Assembly: GCA_017510335.1 (NCBI GenBank) | Contig: JAFWNM010000029.1 | Span: forward strand, 1 to 64,000 | Direction: 5' to 3' | DNA length: 64,000 nucleotides | From: Paracoccaceae bacterium | GTDB taxonomy: Bacteria; Pseudomonadota; Alphaproteobacteria; Rhodobacterales; Rhodobacteraceae | Shown here: piece by piece, positions 25,568 to 33,240 of the stretch | Position numbering within the stretch: the first letter of the stretch is position 1 | Layout: the number at the start of each line of letters is the position of its first letter | Notes under the pieces: model-generated | Databases searched by the model: none | What the model saw: only the letters and a program-made list of their open reading frames with translations | Told to the model about the DNA's origin: nothing | Program-made: the position numbers and the translations under genes

Positions 25568-25737
25568 ACGCTGCGGGGCAGGGCGCGAAACCACCAGATT
25601 TTGCGCCCCACCCCCTTAATTTTGAACGGTTTCAACAAAATCCGCCATCACCGTGTTTTGACAGCGTTTTAGAAAGTGCCGCGTTCATGGGCAGTCACGG
25701 GACATGCTCCAATTCATGAAGCTCGTGTGTTCAGGAA

Positions 25738-25764
25738 GCTCAAAACCGGTTCCCGGTTTTGAGC
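25738..25764. terminator. Strong hairpin between convergent LysR and ABC receptor genes
   Basis: GCTCAAAACCGG and CCGGTTTTGAGC form a perfect 12-bp stem with a TTC loop, 8 bp beyond the stop of the leftward receptor gene. No T-run follows on either strand. It may act as a bidirectional mRNA end or be a short palindromic repeat; the flanks carry ACATGCTC and GAGCAACATGC. Confidence 0.65.
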
Positions 25765-25772
25765 AACATGCA

Positions 25773-26762
25773 CTAGTTGAACGCCGCGTCCGTGACGGCC
25801 GTTGTTGTCGCGCCGACAGGTTCAGACGTGATGACAGGATCGGACCCGCCACCCAACAAGGTTGCAACGGTGCGCGCGTAATCATCCATGTCCAGCGTGC
25901 CGTTCGACCCTTCGATCAGCAGGGCAACTTCGCCCATCATGCGGATCTGGTGTTCTTCGGTTTGCGCGCCGGTATCGTCATATTCCAGCACAATCATTGC
26001 GGCTTCTTCGACATTTTCGGCGGCCCATTCCCAACCACGCATCGACGCCCGCACAAAACGCGCCATCTTGTCCACGAATTCAGGGTCTTCCAGATTGCTT
26101 TCCAGAACATACAGCCCGTCTTCCAGCGTGGCGACGCCCTGATCTTCATATTTGAACGTCACAAGTTCGTCTTCGCTGATGCCCGCATCGATGACCTGCC
26201 AGTATTCATTATAGGTCATGGTGCTGATGCAATCAGCCTGACGCTGCAACAGCGGGTCCACGTTGAAACCCTGACGCAGCACTTCAACGCCTTCATCCCC
26301 GCCATCAGTTGGAATGCCAAGGGTGCTCATCCAGCTTAGGAACGGGTATTCATTCCCGAAGAACCACACGCCAAGGGTACGGCCAGGAAAATCCTCTGGG
26401 CCGGTCACGCCAGTTTCGGCCAGACAGGTCAGCATCATCCCTGATGATTTGAAGGGTTGCGCAATATTCACCAGCGGCAGGCCGTTTTCACGCGCGGCCA
26501 ATGCGGCAGGCATCCATTCAACAATCACATCCGCGCCACCACCCGCAATCACCTGCGGCGGCGCGATATCCGGGCCACCTGCGCGGATGGTCACGTTCAG
26601 CCCTTCTTCTTCGTAAAAGCCGTTTTCCAGCGCGACATAATAGCCCCCGAACTGCGCTTGTGTGACCCATTTCAATTGAAGTGTCACATCATCCAGTGCC
26701 CATGCCGCTGGCGCCAGCCCCAGACCAAGGGCCGCGACCGATCCGTATATTGCCTTTTTCAT
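25773..26762 (-). CDS. ABC transporter substrate-binding protein, NMT1/ThiY-like
   Basis: A 329-residue periplasmic receptor of the SsuA/THI5/NMT1 group. The start at 26762 follows GGAGGTGATAAAA; a GTG three codons upstream is less likely. The signal peptide is 1-23 (ends PAAWA). The mature N-terminus DDVTLQLKWVTQAQFGGYYVALENG is the classic NMT1-like opening, with QLKW and the GYY aromatic clamp for a flat ring. It is the last gene of a leftward operon (pydC, pydB, ATPase, two permeases, receptor). It should therefore bind a pyrimidine, hydantoin or ureido compound for uptake into the reductive pathway. Confidence 0.94.
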   Translation of the reverse strand: MKKAIYGSVAALGLGLAPAAWALDDVTLQLKWVTQAQFGGYYVALENGFYEEEGLNVTIRAGGPDIAPPQVIAGGGADVIVEWMPAALAARENGLPLVNIAQPFKSSGMMLTCLAETGVTGPEDFPGRTLGVWFFGNEYPFLSWMSTLGIPTDGGDEGVEVLRQGFNVDPLLQRQADCISTMTYNEYWQVIDAGISEDELVTFKYEDQGVATLEDGLYVLESNLEDPEFVDKMARFVRASMRGWEWAAENVEEAAMIVLEYDDTGAQTEEHQIRMMGEVALLIEGSNGTLDMDDYARTVATLLGGGSDPVITSEPVGATTTAVTDAAFN

Positions 26763-26807
26763 TTTTATCACCTCCGTGTTGCCTGGCCCATGGCTGGGGC
26801 GCAGGTG

Positions 26808-27902
26808 TTAACGCTTGCGTTGTGACGGGTGCCAGAAAGTGACCCCGCGTTCGGCAAGCGCAAGAATGCCGTAGAACAGCGACCCCGCGAGGGCTGCTAC
26901 GGCAATTTCTGCCCAGACCATGTCCAGTTGCAACCGTCCCACCTCGGTCGAGATGCGAAAGCCCATGCCCCGCGTGGGAGAGCCGAAAAATTCGGCAACA
27001 ATCGCCCCGATGAGGGCCAGTGTCGATGATATTTTCAGCCCGTTGAAGATAAACGGCGTGGCCGCAGGCAAGCGCAGTTTCAGCAACGCCTGACCCCAGC
27101 TTGCATTATAGGTGCGCATCAGGTCGCGTTGCATGGCATCAGTCGCGGCCAGCCCTTGAACCGTGTTCACCAACATGGGGAAAAACACCATCGCCACAAC
27201 CACCGCCGCCTTGGATGGCCAGTCAAAACCGAACCACATGACCATAATGGGCGCTGTGCCGATGATGGGCAGCGCGGCCAGAAAATTGCCCACCGGCAGC
27301 AGGCCACGGCGCAGGAAATCGGACCTGTCCACCAGCAGCGCAAAGATGAACGCCGCACCCACCCCAATGGCAAAGCCCGACAGCGCACCCTTGACGAAGG
27401 TTTGCACGAAATCCACCCACAAGATATCTGTGGAACGGATCAACCTGTCCCAGATCAGGGATGGGGCCGGCAGGATGACCCGAGGGACATTCAGCGCGCG
27501 CACGACCGCTTCCCATAACCACAGCAGCGTCGCGCCAAACGCAAGTGGTGCAAGCAGGGACTGCCCGCGACCTGCCAGGCCAGACAGGCGCGGACTTTCT
27601 GCAACCAGCGCCACCAGGAACCATGCCCCCAGCCATACTGCCACGATCATGGCCCAGAAGGGCAAGGTGGATTGCGCGAAGGGAAGCAGCGACAGCGCCG
27701 CGACGCCAAGACAGGCTGCAATCAGCGCAATCATAAGCCAGATCATCCGCGCAAGGGGCACCAAAAAGATCAGGCCAGCGGCAAGAACAGCGATCACTGC
27801 CACAAAGGGCAAGCTGCCTGTCCCCCCCAGCCCGACCGCGACAAGCAACGCCAGCATCATGCCTGCCCATTGCACGCCGCCGGTATTTTGCAAAACCCTC
27901 AT
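26808..27902 (-). CDS. ABC transporter permease with extended hydrophobic N-terminus
   Basis: A 364-residue permease. The C-terminal 230 residues are a normal SsuC/TauC-type BPD_transp_1 domain with the EAA-like loop MRTYNASWGQALLKLRLPAATP near 285. About 110 residues of extra hydrophobic sequence (roughly four helices, 12-105) precede the usual start, which makes it larger than its 298-residue partner. The start overlaps that partner's stop by 4 bp. With the second permease it forms the membrane pore for the NMT1-type receptor encoded 45 bp further on. The extension is seen; its purpose is unknown. Confidence 0.93.
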   Translation of the reverse strand: MRVLQNTGGVQWAGMMLALLVAVGLGGTGSLPFVAVIAVLAAGLIFLVPLARMIWLMIALIAACLGVAALSLLPFAQSTLPFWAMIVAVWLGAWFLVALVAESPRLSGLAGRGQSLLAPLAFGATLLWLWEAVVRALNVPRVILPAPSLIWDRLIRSTDILWVDFVQTFVKGALSGFAIGVGAAFIFALLVDRSDFLRRGLLPVGNFLAALPIIGTAPIMVMWFGFDWPSKAAVVVAMVFFPMLVNTVQGLAATDAMQRDLMRTYNASWGQALLKLRLPAATPFIFNGLKISSTLALIGAIVAEFFGSPTRGMGFRISTEVGRLQLDMVWAEIAVAALAGSLFYGILALAERGVTFWHPSQRKR

Positions 27903-28795
27903 GCTGCCATTCCCATGCGTTTAAGCGTCACACGCTGGAGTATGCTGATCAGGGCGACCATGCTGGCCGCCAGAATGGCCGCGGCAAACAACGCCGACCA
28001 GATTTGCACGGTCTGGCCGTAATAGCTGCCCGAAAGCAACCGCGCGCCAAGCCCCGCCACTGCACCCGTAGGCAGTTCCGCGACAATCGCACCGACAAGC
28101 GCCGCCGCAATGGCCACCTTGAGCGAGGTGAACAAATAGGGCATCGACGAGGGCAAGCGCAGTTTCAAAAGCACTTGCGGCCCGCTGGCGTAGTAGGTTT
28201 TCATCAGATCAAGCTGCATATGGTCCGGCGCGCGCAACCCCTTGACCATACCCACAACCACCGGAAAGAAGGACAGATAGGTTGAGATGATGGCCTTCGG
28301 GACCAGACCCGTTATGCCCACAGCATTCAGGACCACGATGATCATGGGCGCAATGGCCAGAATGGGGATGGTCTGACTGGCAATGGCCCAAGGCATGATG
28401 CTGGCATCCATCGCGCGGTTATGCACGATACCAATCGCCAAGGATATGCCCAGCACCGAACCTATCGCAAACCCCAGCAGCGTGGCCGACAATGTGACCC
28501 AACCGTGATAGACTAGAGAGCGGTTGGACAGGCTGCCAGTGTTGACGATGCCACGCCTGCCGGTCAGTTCCTCGACCACTGTTGAATTCCACAATTCCGC
28601 AGCCACCTGATGGGGCGCGGGCAAGCGCGGGCGTTGCTGGGACATGGTGTCAGTTACAAGCGCGATGAAGGACAGGTCCTGACCCGCACGGCGGGCCTGA
28701 TCCTGCGCCCATTGCTGGTTCATGGGAATGACGGCCGCATACCAGATGGCGATCAATGCGGCACTGACAGCCAGAACAGGAACAAGGTTACGCAT
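27899..28795 (-). CDS. ABC transporter permease (SsuC/TauC type)
   Basis: A 298-residue inner-membrane permease with an N-terminal helix (4-25), a periplasmic stretch (26-95), then five or so helices of the BPD_transp_1 domain. The ATPase-coupling EAA loop is DLMKTYYASGPQVLLKLRLP near 197-216, followed by SSMPYLFTSLKVAIAAALVGAIVAE. It overlaps the next permease by 4 bp. Upstream, 83 bp containing a Rhodobacteraceae-type GC-rich repeat separate it from the ATPase gene. It is part of the importer in the pyrimidine-degradation operon. Confidence 0.94.
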   Translation of the reverse strand: MRNLVPVLAVSAALIAIWYAAVIPMNQQWAQDQARRAGQDLSFIALVTDTMSQQRPRLPAPHQVAAELWNSTVVEELTGRRGIVNTGSLSNRSLVYHGWVTLSATLLGFAIGSVLGISLAIGIVHNRAMDASIMPWAIASQTIPILAIAPMIIVVLNAVGITGLVPKAIISTYLSFFPVVVGMVKGLRAPDHMQLDLMKTYYASGPQVLLKLRLPSSMPYLFTSLKVAIAAALVGAIVAELPTGAVAGLGARLLSGSYYGQTVQIWSALFAAAILAASMVALISILQRVTLKRMGMAA

Positions 28796-28798
28796 GCA

Positions 28799-28878
28799 CC
28801 CCCCTGTTGCAGGGGGCGCTGCCCCCGTCGCGCTGGCGCGCGACTCCCCCGGGATATTTTTGCCAGAATGAAGGGGTA
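28799..28878. repeat. GC-rich Rhodobacteraceae-type intergenic repeat inside the pyd/ABC operon
   Basis: The gap between the ATPase and first permease genes is filled by CCCCCTG-TTG-CAGGGGG overlapping GGGGGC-GCT-GCCCCC, two mutually exclusive hairpins. A GC-rich CGCGCTGGCGCGCG tract follows, then CCCCCGGGATATTTTTGCC. Units ending in GGGATATTTTTGCCAGAATGAAG-like sequence are, from memory, scattered through many Rhodobacteraceae genomes. I found no second copy in this window. It may lower or process the permease part of the transcript. Confidence 0.65.
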
Positions 28879-29673
28879 TTAGTCATCCAGATGCCCCGCG
28901 CGCAGGCCATCACGCACGCGGTGCGCAATGGCGATGAATTCGGGGCTGTCGCGGATATCCAGCGGGCGGATGCGCGGCAGCGGGCTGTCGATGATGTCGG
29001 TGATGCGGCCCGGGCGGGGCGACATGACCACGATTTTTGTGGACAGATACACGGCTTCGGGGATGGAGTGGGTCACAAAGCCGATGGTTTTTTCGGTGCG
29101 CGCCCAGAGTTCAAGAAGCTGTTCATTCAGCCTGTCGCGCACGATTTCGTCCAATGCGCCGAAAGGTTCATCCATCAGCAGGATATCTGCATCAAAGGCC
29201 AATGCCCGCGCGATGGAGGCGCGTTGCTGCATGCCCCCCGAAAGCTGCCACGGGAATTTGCGCGCGAAGCCTGACAATTCTACCAGTTCCAGCACCTTTT
29301 CCACGCGCGAATTCTGTTCGGTGGCTGAATAGCCCATGATTTCAAGCGGCAGTTTGATATTGCCTGCGATGGTGCGCCAGGGATAAAGGTCCGCTGCCTG
29401 GAACACATAGCCATAGGCGCGTGCGCGGCGGGCAGCATCTGGCGACATTCCGTTGACGGTGATACTGCCCGATGTGGGGTGTTCCAGATCCGCGATGACA
29501 CGCAGAAAGGTGGTCTTGCCGCAGCCGGACGGGCCGATGAAGCTGACGAATTCGCCCTTGGCGATGTCAAGCGTGACATCCTTGAGGGCGTGAACAGGGC
29601 CATCCCCTGTCTGGAAGGTCAGGCTGAGGTCGCGCGCGGAGATGACCGGCGCTGCAGAGCTGTCTTTCATCAT
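28879..29673 (-). CDS. ABC transporter ATP-binding protein (SsuB/TauB type)
   Basis: A 264-residue ATPase. The Walker A motif is GPSGCGKTT (about 49-57), the Q-loop lies in VFQAADLYPWRTI, the signature is LSGGMQQRASIARAL, the Walker B DILLMDEPFGALDE and the switch His is in FVTHSIPEAV. The start is the first of two adjacent ATGs (29673), overlapping the PydB stop as ATGA; a longer frame to 29733 is antisense noise. It energises the two permeases encoded downstream. The overlap with pydB ties uptake tightly to dihydropyrimidine hydrolysis. Confidence 0.95.
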   Translation of the reverse strand: MMKDSSAAPVISARDLSLTFQTGDGPVHALKDVTLDIAKGEFVSFIGPSGCGKTTFLRVIADLEHPTSGSITVNGMSPDAARRARAYGYVFQAADLYPWRTIAGNIKLPLEIMGYSATEQNSRVEKVLELVELSGFARKFPWQLSGGMQQRASIARALAFDADILLMDEPFGALDEIVRDRLNEQLLELWARTEKTIGFVTHSIPEAVYLSTKIVVMSPRPGRITDIIDSPLPRIRPLDIRDSPEFIAIAHRVRDGLRAGHLDD

Positions 29674-31121
29674 ACCCCCGAAGCCGGAATACCGGCACGC
29701 GCGACAGGGCGCGGGGCGGTCAGGTCTTTCCATGCTGACAAGGCCTGATTGACCGGCCCGTTGGGACAGCGTTCAATGAATTGCCCATGCCCTTCTTGCC
29801 CGTCAAAGGTGCCATCATTCACCATGACGCGCCCGCGCGACAGCACATAGCGCGGCAGGCCGGTGACTTCGTGCCCTTCAAAGACGTTATAATCGATATT
29901 GGACGCCTGCGTGCTGGCCGTGATGGTTTTTGATTTTTCTGGGTCCCAGACCACCAGATCGGCATCGGCCCCGACCGCCACGGCGCCCTTGCGCGGATAC
30001 ATTCCGAAAATCTTGGCGACATTGGTGGATGTGACGGCCACAAATTCATTCATGGTCAGCCGGCCCGTGCGCACGCCGTAAGTCCACAGCATGGGCATGC
30101 GATCTTCCAGCCCGCCGGTGCCATTGGGGATTTTGGTGAAATCGCCCACACCATAGCGTTTCTGGTCGGTGCTGAAGGCGCAGTGATCAGTTGCCACGAC
30201 CGACAGGCTGCCGCTGGCCAGACCGTTCCACAAACTGTCCTGATGCATTTTGTTGCGGAAGGGGGGCGACATGACGCGGCGCGCGGCGTGGTCCCAGTCA
30301 GGGTTGAAATACTCAGACTCGTCCAGTGTCAGGTGCTGGATCAGCGGTTCCCCCCAGACGCGTTTTCCCGCCTGCCGCGCGCGGCGGATCGCTTCATGCG
30401 CTTCCTCGCAGGATGTATGGACGACATAAAGGGGCACACCCGCCATATCGGCGATCATGATGGCGCGGTTTGTGGCTTCGCCTTCAACTTGGGTGGGGCG
30501 GGAATAGGCATGCGCTTCGGGGCCGGTGTTCCCCTCAGTCAGCAGGCGGGCGGAGAGTTCCGCCACCACATCGCCGTTTTCGGCATGGACCATGGCAATG
30601 GCCCCCAATTCGCGCAGGCGCTGGAAGGATGCGAAAAGTTCGTCATCATTGACCATAAGCGCGCCCTTATAGGCCAGAAAATGCTTGAAGCTGGTGATGC
30701 CGCGCGCGACCACTTCGGGCATTTCATCAAACACCTGTTGCGACCACCATGTGACCGCCATGTGATAGGAATAATCGCAATGCGCGCGCCCCGATTTGTT
30801 GTCCCACATTTTCAGTGCGTCCAGCAGGCCCTGACCGGGGCTTGGCAGCGCGAAATCAATCACCATGGTGGTGCCGCCTGACAGGGCCGCGCGGGTGCCG
30901 GATTCGAAATCATCGCTGGAATAGGTGCCCATGAAGGGCATTTCCAGATGCGTATGCGGGTCAATCCCGCCGGGCATGACATAAGCGCCTGTGGCATCCA
31001 GTTCGCGGTCGCCCGACAGGTTTGGGCCAATCTCAAGGATCTTGCCACCGTCAATGCGGATATCGGCCTTGTAGGTCAGGTCATGGGTGACAATGGTGCC
31101 GTTCTTGATGACGGTGCTCAT
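29670..31121 (-). CDS. pydB: Dihydropyrimidinase (D-hydantoinase)
   Basis: A 483-residue cyclic amidohydrolase that opens 5,6-dihydrouracil or dihydrothymine to N-carbamoyl-beta-amino acids. The binuclear zinc site is visible: HTHLEMP (His56, His58), the carboxylated Lys of HFLAYKG (Lys152), VVHTSCEEA, and TDHCAFSTDQK with the metal Asp. The length matches bacterial hydantoinases. AGGGAGTTAACACC precedes the start. The gene follows pydC by 59 bp and overlaps the ABC ATPase gene. Its substrate would be made by PreTA, and its product used by PydC. Confidence 0.96.
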   Translation of the reverse strand: MSTVIKNGTIVTHDLTYKADIRIDGGKILEIGPNLSGDRELDATGAYVMPGGIDPHTHLEMPFMGTYSSDDFESGTRAALSGGTTMVIDFALPSPGQGLLDALKMWDNKSGRAHCDYSYHMAVTWWSQQVFDEMPEVVARGITSFKHFLAYKGALMVNDDELFASFQRLRELGAIAMVHAENGDVVAELSARLLTEGNTGPEAHAYSRPTQVEGEATNRAIMIADMAGVPLYVVHTSCEEAHEAIRRARQAGKRVWGEPLIQHLTLDESEYFNPDWDHAARRVMSPPFRNKMHQDSLWNGLASGSLSVVATDHCAFSTDQKRYGVGDFTKIPNGTGGLEDRMPMLWTYGVRTGRLTMNEFVAVTSTNVAKIFGMYPRKGAVAVGADADLVVWDPEKSKTITASTQASNIDYNVFEGHEVTGLPRYVLSRGRVMVNDGTFDGQEGHGQFIERCPNGPVNQALSAWKDLTAPRPVARAGIPASGV

Positions 31122-31180
31122 GGTGTTAACTCCCTGTATCGTTTACCGCATTTTACGGTTGGTATTTCCGGCTCAACCAC

Positions 31181-32431
31181 TCAGCCCACCACCTCGGCAG
31201 TTTCGAGCACGGCGTGCATCAGCACATTGGCACCCGCTTCGGCCCATTGGGGAAAAATCTCCTCTGCCTCGTTATGGGACAGGCCGTCAACGCAGGGACA
31301 CATGACCATGGTGGTGGGGTAAAGGCGGTTGATCCAGCACGCGTCATGCCCTGCGCCGGAAATAATGTCCATATGGCTGTAGCCCAGCCGGTCGGCTGCA
31401 TCGCGCACGCGGCCCACAAGTGTTTCGTCAAAGGCGGGCGGATCGAAGAAACCCACCAGTTCGCTTGAGAATTTCACCCCGATATCGGCGCAAAGGCCAG
31501 GGGCGCGGGCATTGAGTTCGGCCACCATCGCTTCCAATGTGTCCAGCACATGGGACCGGAAATCGATAGTAAAGACCACCTTTTCGGGGATGACATTGCG
31601 CGAATTGGGGTAGACATCGATCTGCCCGATTGCGCCCACGGCGTTGGGCTGGTGCTTCAGGGCTATTTCATGGACCAGTTCGGTCACGCGTGCCAGCCCG
31701 CGCCCGGCATTGCGGCGCATATACATGGGGGTTGATCCGGTGTGCTGGCCCTTGCCGGTCACGGTGCATTCAACCCAGCGCAGCCCCTGCCCGTGGGTGA
31801 CAACGCCCACCTGTTTGCCCTCGGCCTCCAGTATCGGGCCTTGTTCGATATGCAATTCAAAAAAGCTGTGCATCTTTCGCTTGCCCACCGGCTCGGGGCC
31901 TTTCCAGCCGATGCGTTCCAACTCATCCCCGAAGCGTTTGCCCTGCGCATCGGTGCGGTCATAGGCCCAATCGCGGTCCAGCACGCCCGCAAACACGCCA
32001 GAGGCCAGCATGGCGGGGGCAAAGCGCGTGCCTTCTTCATTGGTCCAGTTGGTCACAACAATGGGGCGGCGGGTTTTGACCCCCAGATCGCGCAGGGTGC
32101 GGACAACCTCCAGCCCCGCCAGCACGCCCAACACGCCGTCATATTTGCCGCCAGTGGGCTGGGTGTCCAGATGGCTGCCGACATAGACAGGCAGGGCGTC
32201 GGGGTCGGTTCCTTCGAACCGCGCGAACATTGTGCCCATGTCATCCACGCCCATGGTGCCACCTGCATCCTGACACCAGCGCTGGAACAGATGGCGCGCT
32301 TCGCCATCTTCATCGGTCACAGTCTGGCGGTTGTTGCCACCTGCAATGCCCGGGCCGATTTTCGCCATTTCCATCAGGCTGTCCCAAAGGCGTTCAGCGT
32401 TGATTTTCATGTTTGCGGCTGGTGCGGTCAT
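31181..32431 (-). CDS. pydC: N-carbamoyl-beta-alanine amidohydrolase (beta-ureidopropionase, M20 family)
   Basis: A 416-residue zinc amidase of the allantoate/N-carbamoyl-amino-acid amidohydrolase family. Metal ligands appear in GSHLDTQPTGGKYDGVLG, TNEEGTRFAPAMLASGVF (bridging and general-base Glu), HIEQGP and SGAGHDACW. It splits N-carbamoyl-beta-alanine to beta-alanine, CO2 and ammonia, the last step of the reductive route. AGGGAG lies 7 bp before the ATG. As first gene of the leftward operon it is divergent from rutR, with a RutR-like box between them. Some homologues act on N-carbamoyl-L-amino acids; the neighbours favour the pyrimidine role. Confidence 0.94.
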   Translation of the reverse strand: MTAPAANMKINAERLWDSLMEMAKIGPGIAGGNNRQTVTDEDGEARHLFQRWCQDAGGTMGVDDMGTMFARFEGTDPDALPVYVGSHLDTQPTGGKYDGVLGVLAGLEVVRTLRDLGVKTRRPIVVTNWTNEEGTRFAPAMLASGVFAGVLDRDWAYDRTDAQGKRFGDELERIGWKGPEPVGKRKMHSFFELHIEQGPILEAEGKQVGVVTHGQGLRWVECTVTGKGQHTGSTPMYMRRNAGRGLARVTELVHEIALKHQPNAVGAIGQIDVYPNSRNVIPEKVVFTIDFRSHVLDTLEAMVAELNARAPGLCADIGVKFSSELVGFFDPPAFDETLVGRVRDAADRLGYSHMDIISGAGHDACWINRLYPTTMVMCPCVDGLSHNEAEEIFPQWAEAGANVLMHAVLETAEVVG

Positions 32432-32558
32432 GCGCGGCTCCCTGCGTGTGCTGCCTTGATGGCGGCTTGTTTTGGTGTTTGTTGTCCCGTTGGCAAACGG
32501 TCAGTGCCTGTCGCATGTTTGCATCGCTTGCGCCCGGACCAATGGGACGCTATCAAGT

Positions 32559-32574
32559 TTGACCAATCAGTCAA
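32559..32574. promoter_or_regulatory. RutR-like box between pydC and rutR
   Basis: TTGACCA-AT-CAGTCAA matches the E. coli RutR consensus TTGACCA-NN-TGGTCAA at 12 of 14 specified positions. It lies 128 bp upstream of the pydC start and 16 bp before the rutR start. It fits repression of the pyd operon and autoregulation, relieved by uracil. Confidence 0.7.
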
Positions 32575-32589
32575 GAAGCTTATCCGCCC

Positions 32590-33240
32590 ATGTCCGCGCC
32601 CCGCCCAACGCCCGCTGAAAAATCCGGCAGCGCAAAAACGCCGCCGCGCTCGCGCATTCAGCGGCGCAACCGCCAGATTATTCTGGATGCCGCGCTGGAC
32701 GTGTTTTCCACGCATGGGTTTCGCGGCGCGACCCTTGACCAGATTGCAACGCAGGCGGGGTTGTCCAAGCCCAATCTGCTGTATTATTTCGACAGCAAGG
32801 ACGCCATTCACCGCGAATTGCTGACGCGGCTGCTGGACACATGGCTGGACCCGCTGCGCATGCTGGATGCGCGCGGTGACCCGCACGCTGAAATCATGGC
32901 CTATATGCGCCGCAAGCTGCAGATGTCGCGGGATTTTCCGCGCGAAAGCCGGTTGTTCGCCAATGAAATCCTGCAAGGTGCGCCGCGAATGGAACCCTTC
33001 ATCCGCAACGACTTGCGCGCGCTTGTCGATGACAAGGCCCGGCTTTTGCAGGCATGGGCAGACGGGGGGCGCATTGCGCGGATTGACCCCTATCACCTGA
33101 TCTTTTCGATCTGGTCGCTGACCCAGCATTACGCCGATTTCGCCCCCCAGATCGCTATGATCCGCGGCGACGGGCATGACCCGTTGGACGGCGCCGAGGC
33201 GTTTCTGGAACATCTTTACACCCGCCTTCTTGCGCCCTGA
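32590..33240 (+). CDS. rutR: TetR-family pyrimidine regulator RutR
   Basis: A 216-residue TetR protein. The HTH spans about 23-70: ILDAALDVFSTHGFRGATL followed by IATQAGLSKPNLLYYFDSK. The C-terminal domain is of the YcdC/RutR type, with FPRESRLFANEILQGAPRM and FSIWSLTQHYADF, the motifs that form the uracil pocket in RutR. An N-terminal tail of about 20 basic/proline residues precedes the HTH. It is divergent from pydC-pydB-ABC and convergent with preA; its stop TGA abuts the preA stop in the palindrome TGATCA (33238-33243). Confidence 0.94.
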   Translation: MSAPRPTPAEKSGSAKTPPRSRIQRRNRQIILDAALDVFSTHGFRGATLDQIATQAGLSKPNLLYYFDSKDAIHRELLTRLLDTWLDPLRMLDARGDPHAEIMAYMRRKLQMSRDFPRESRLFANEILQGAPRMEPFIRNDLRALVDDKARLLQAWADGGRIARIDPYHLIFSIWSLTQHYADFAPQIAMIRGDGHDPLDGAEAFLEHLYTRLLAP

